A stretch of DNA of 31,473 nt from JBKHYJ01 sp046565505 (GTDB lineage: Bacteria > Acidobacteriota > Blastocatellia > UBA7656), in NCBI GenBank assembly GCA_046565505.1, contig JBKHYJ010000127.1, positions 1 to 31,473 on the forward strand, in the 5' to 3' direction. Below the pieces are notes generated by a model, which had not been told where the DNA came from, searched no databases, and worked only from the letters and a program-made list of their open reading frames with translations. The first letter of the stretch is position 1. Every line of letters begins with the position of its first letter. A program made the position numbers and the translations under genes. Positions 31,284 through 31,473 of this stretch are shown here, piece after piece.

Positions 31284-31473
31284 TGTGTGCTTTCTAGTTT
31301 TTATTCGACGGGCAGCGGCTTTCTTCAGGCTTCTTTCATTTAACATTACTTGTTCGCGCCGATGAATTGACAGGCGAGATTGCAGATTCCTTCATCCTTC
31401 AGCTCACTAACGCTATATTGAAAAGGCGCAGCCCTTGTATGGTAGCTTGGGATCGCTAAACACCAATCTACTA

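Noticed and set aside
1..31473. CRISPR arrays, tRNA, rRNA and phage structural genes
   Set aside because: I looked for evenly spaced repeats, cloverleaf-like sequence and phage motifs on both strands and saw none.

Overview
The window reads as bacterial chromosome of moderately high G+C. The σ/anti-σ pair of the 'no-zinc, YLLGQLS' type, the very large TPR-CHAT lipoprotein and the general protein style suggest an environmental Acidobacteriota-like bacterium (inference from gene style; no rRNA or tRNA is present to confirm it).

Layout. Bases 1-2050 are a scrap yard: the frameshifted tail of an IS66-type transposase, a short unrecognised ORF, a fragment of a PQQ-type β-propeller protein, then an intact APH(6)/streptomycin-kinase-like gene and a 435-base gap rich in inverted repeats. 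Bases 2053-5073 encode an NLR-like STAND protein (N-terminal helices, a short Gly/Asn/Ile-rich motif, NB-ARC, TPRs). From 5185 to 26658 nearly everything is on the minus strand, giving a head-to-tail cluster of about 21 kb with short gaps and several start/stop overlaps. In transcription order it is: a 41-residue basic protein behind a near-consensus σ70 promoter with two dyads; a TPR-CHAT lipoprotein; an ECF-like σ factor; a membrane anti-σ-like protein; an E1-like ThiF protein; a RING-like zinc protein; a ubiquitin-like protein (UBL); an E2; a membrane JAMM protein; a small two-helix membrane protein; a second membrane JAMM protein; a membrane FHA protein; a soluble vWA protein; a membrane protein with a probable β-grasp domain; a membrane vWA/zinc protein; a dynamin-like GTPase; a small CHAT protein; and a DUF697-like membrane protein. 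Divergently (27042-31261, plus strand) lie a zinc-ribbon/degenerate STAND-like protein and a protein made of three SPFH-like repeats with a coiled-coil tail, ending at a hairpin terminator.

How it may work together (inference). UBL, E1, E2, RING and two JAMM proteases form a complete eukaryote-like ubiquitin conjugation/deconjugation set. Two JAMM proteins, the FHA protein, the β-grasp protein and one vWA protein are membrane-anchored, and the dynamin-like GTPase with its DUF697-like partner also points to the membrane. The two CHAT (caspase-like) proteases and the NLR would be execution or sensing parts. The NLR, the small CHAT protein and the divergent zinc-ribbon protein share one gap-free motif of about 22 residues that looks like a bacterial amyloid-type signalling motif, which would link the three transcription units functionally. 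The whole looks like a membrane-associated ubiquitin-like stress or immune system; I do not recognise this exact combination as a named system.
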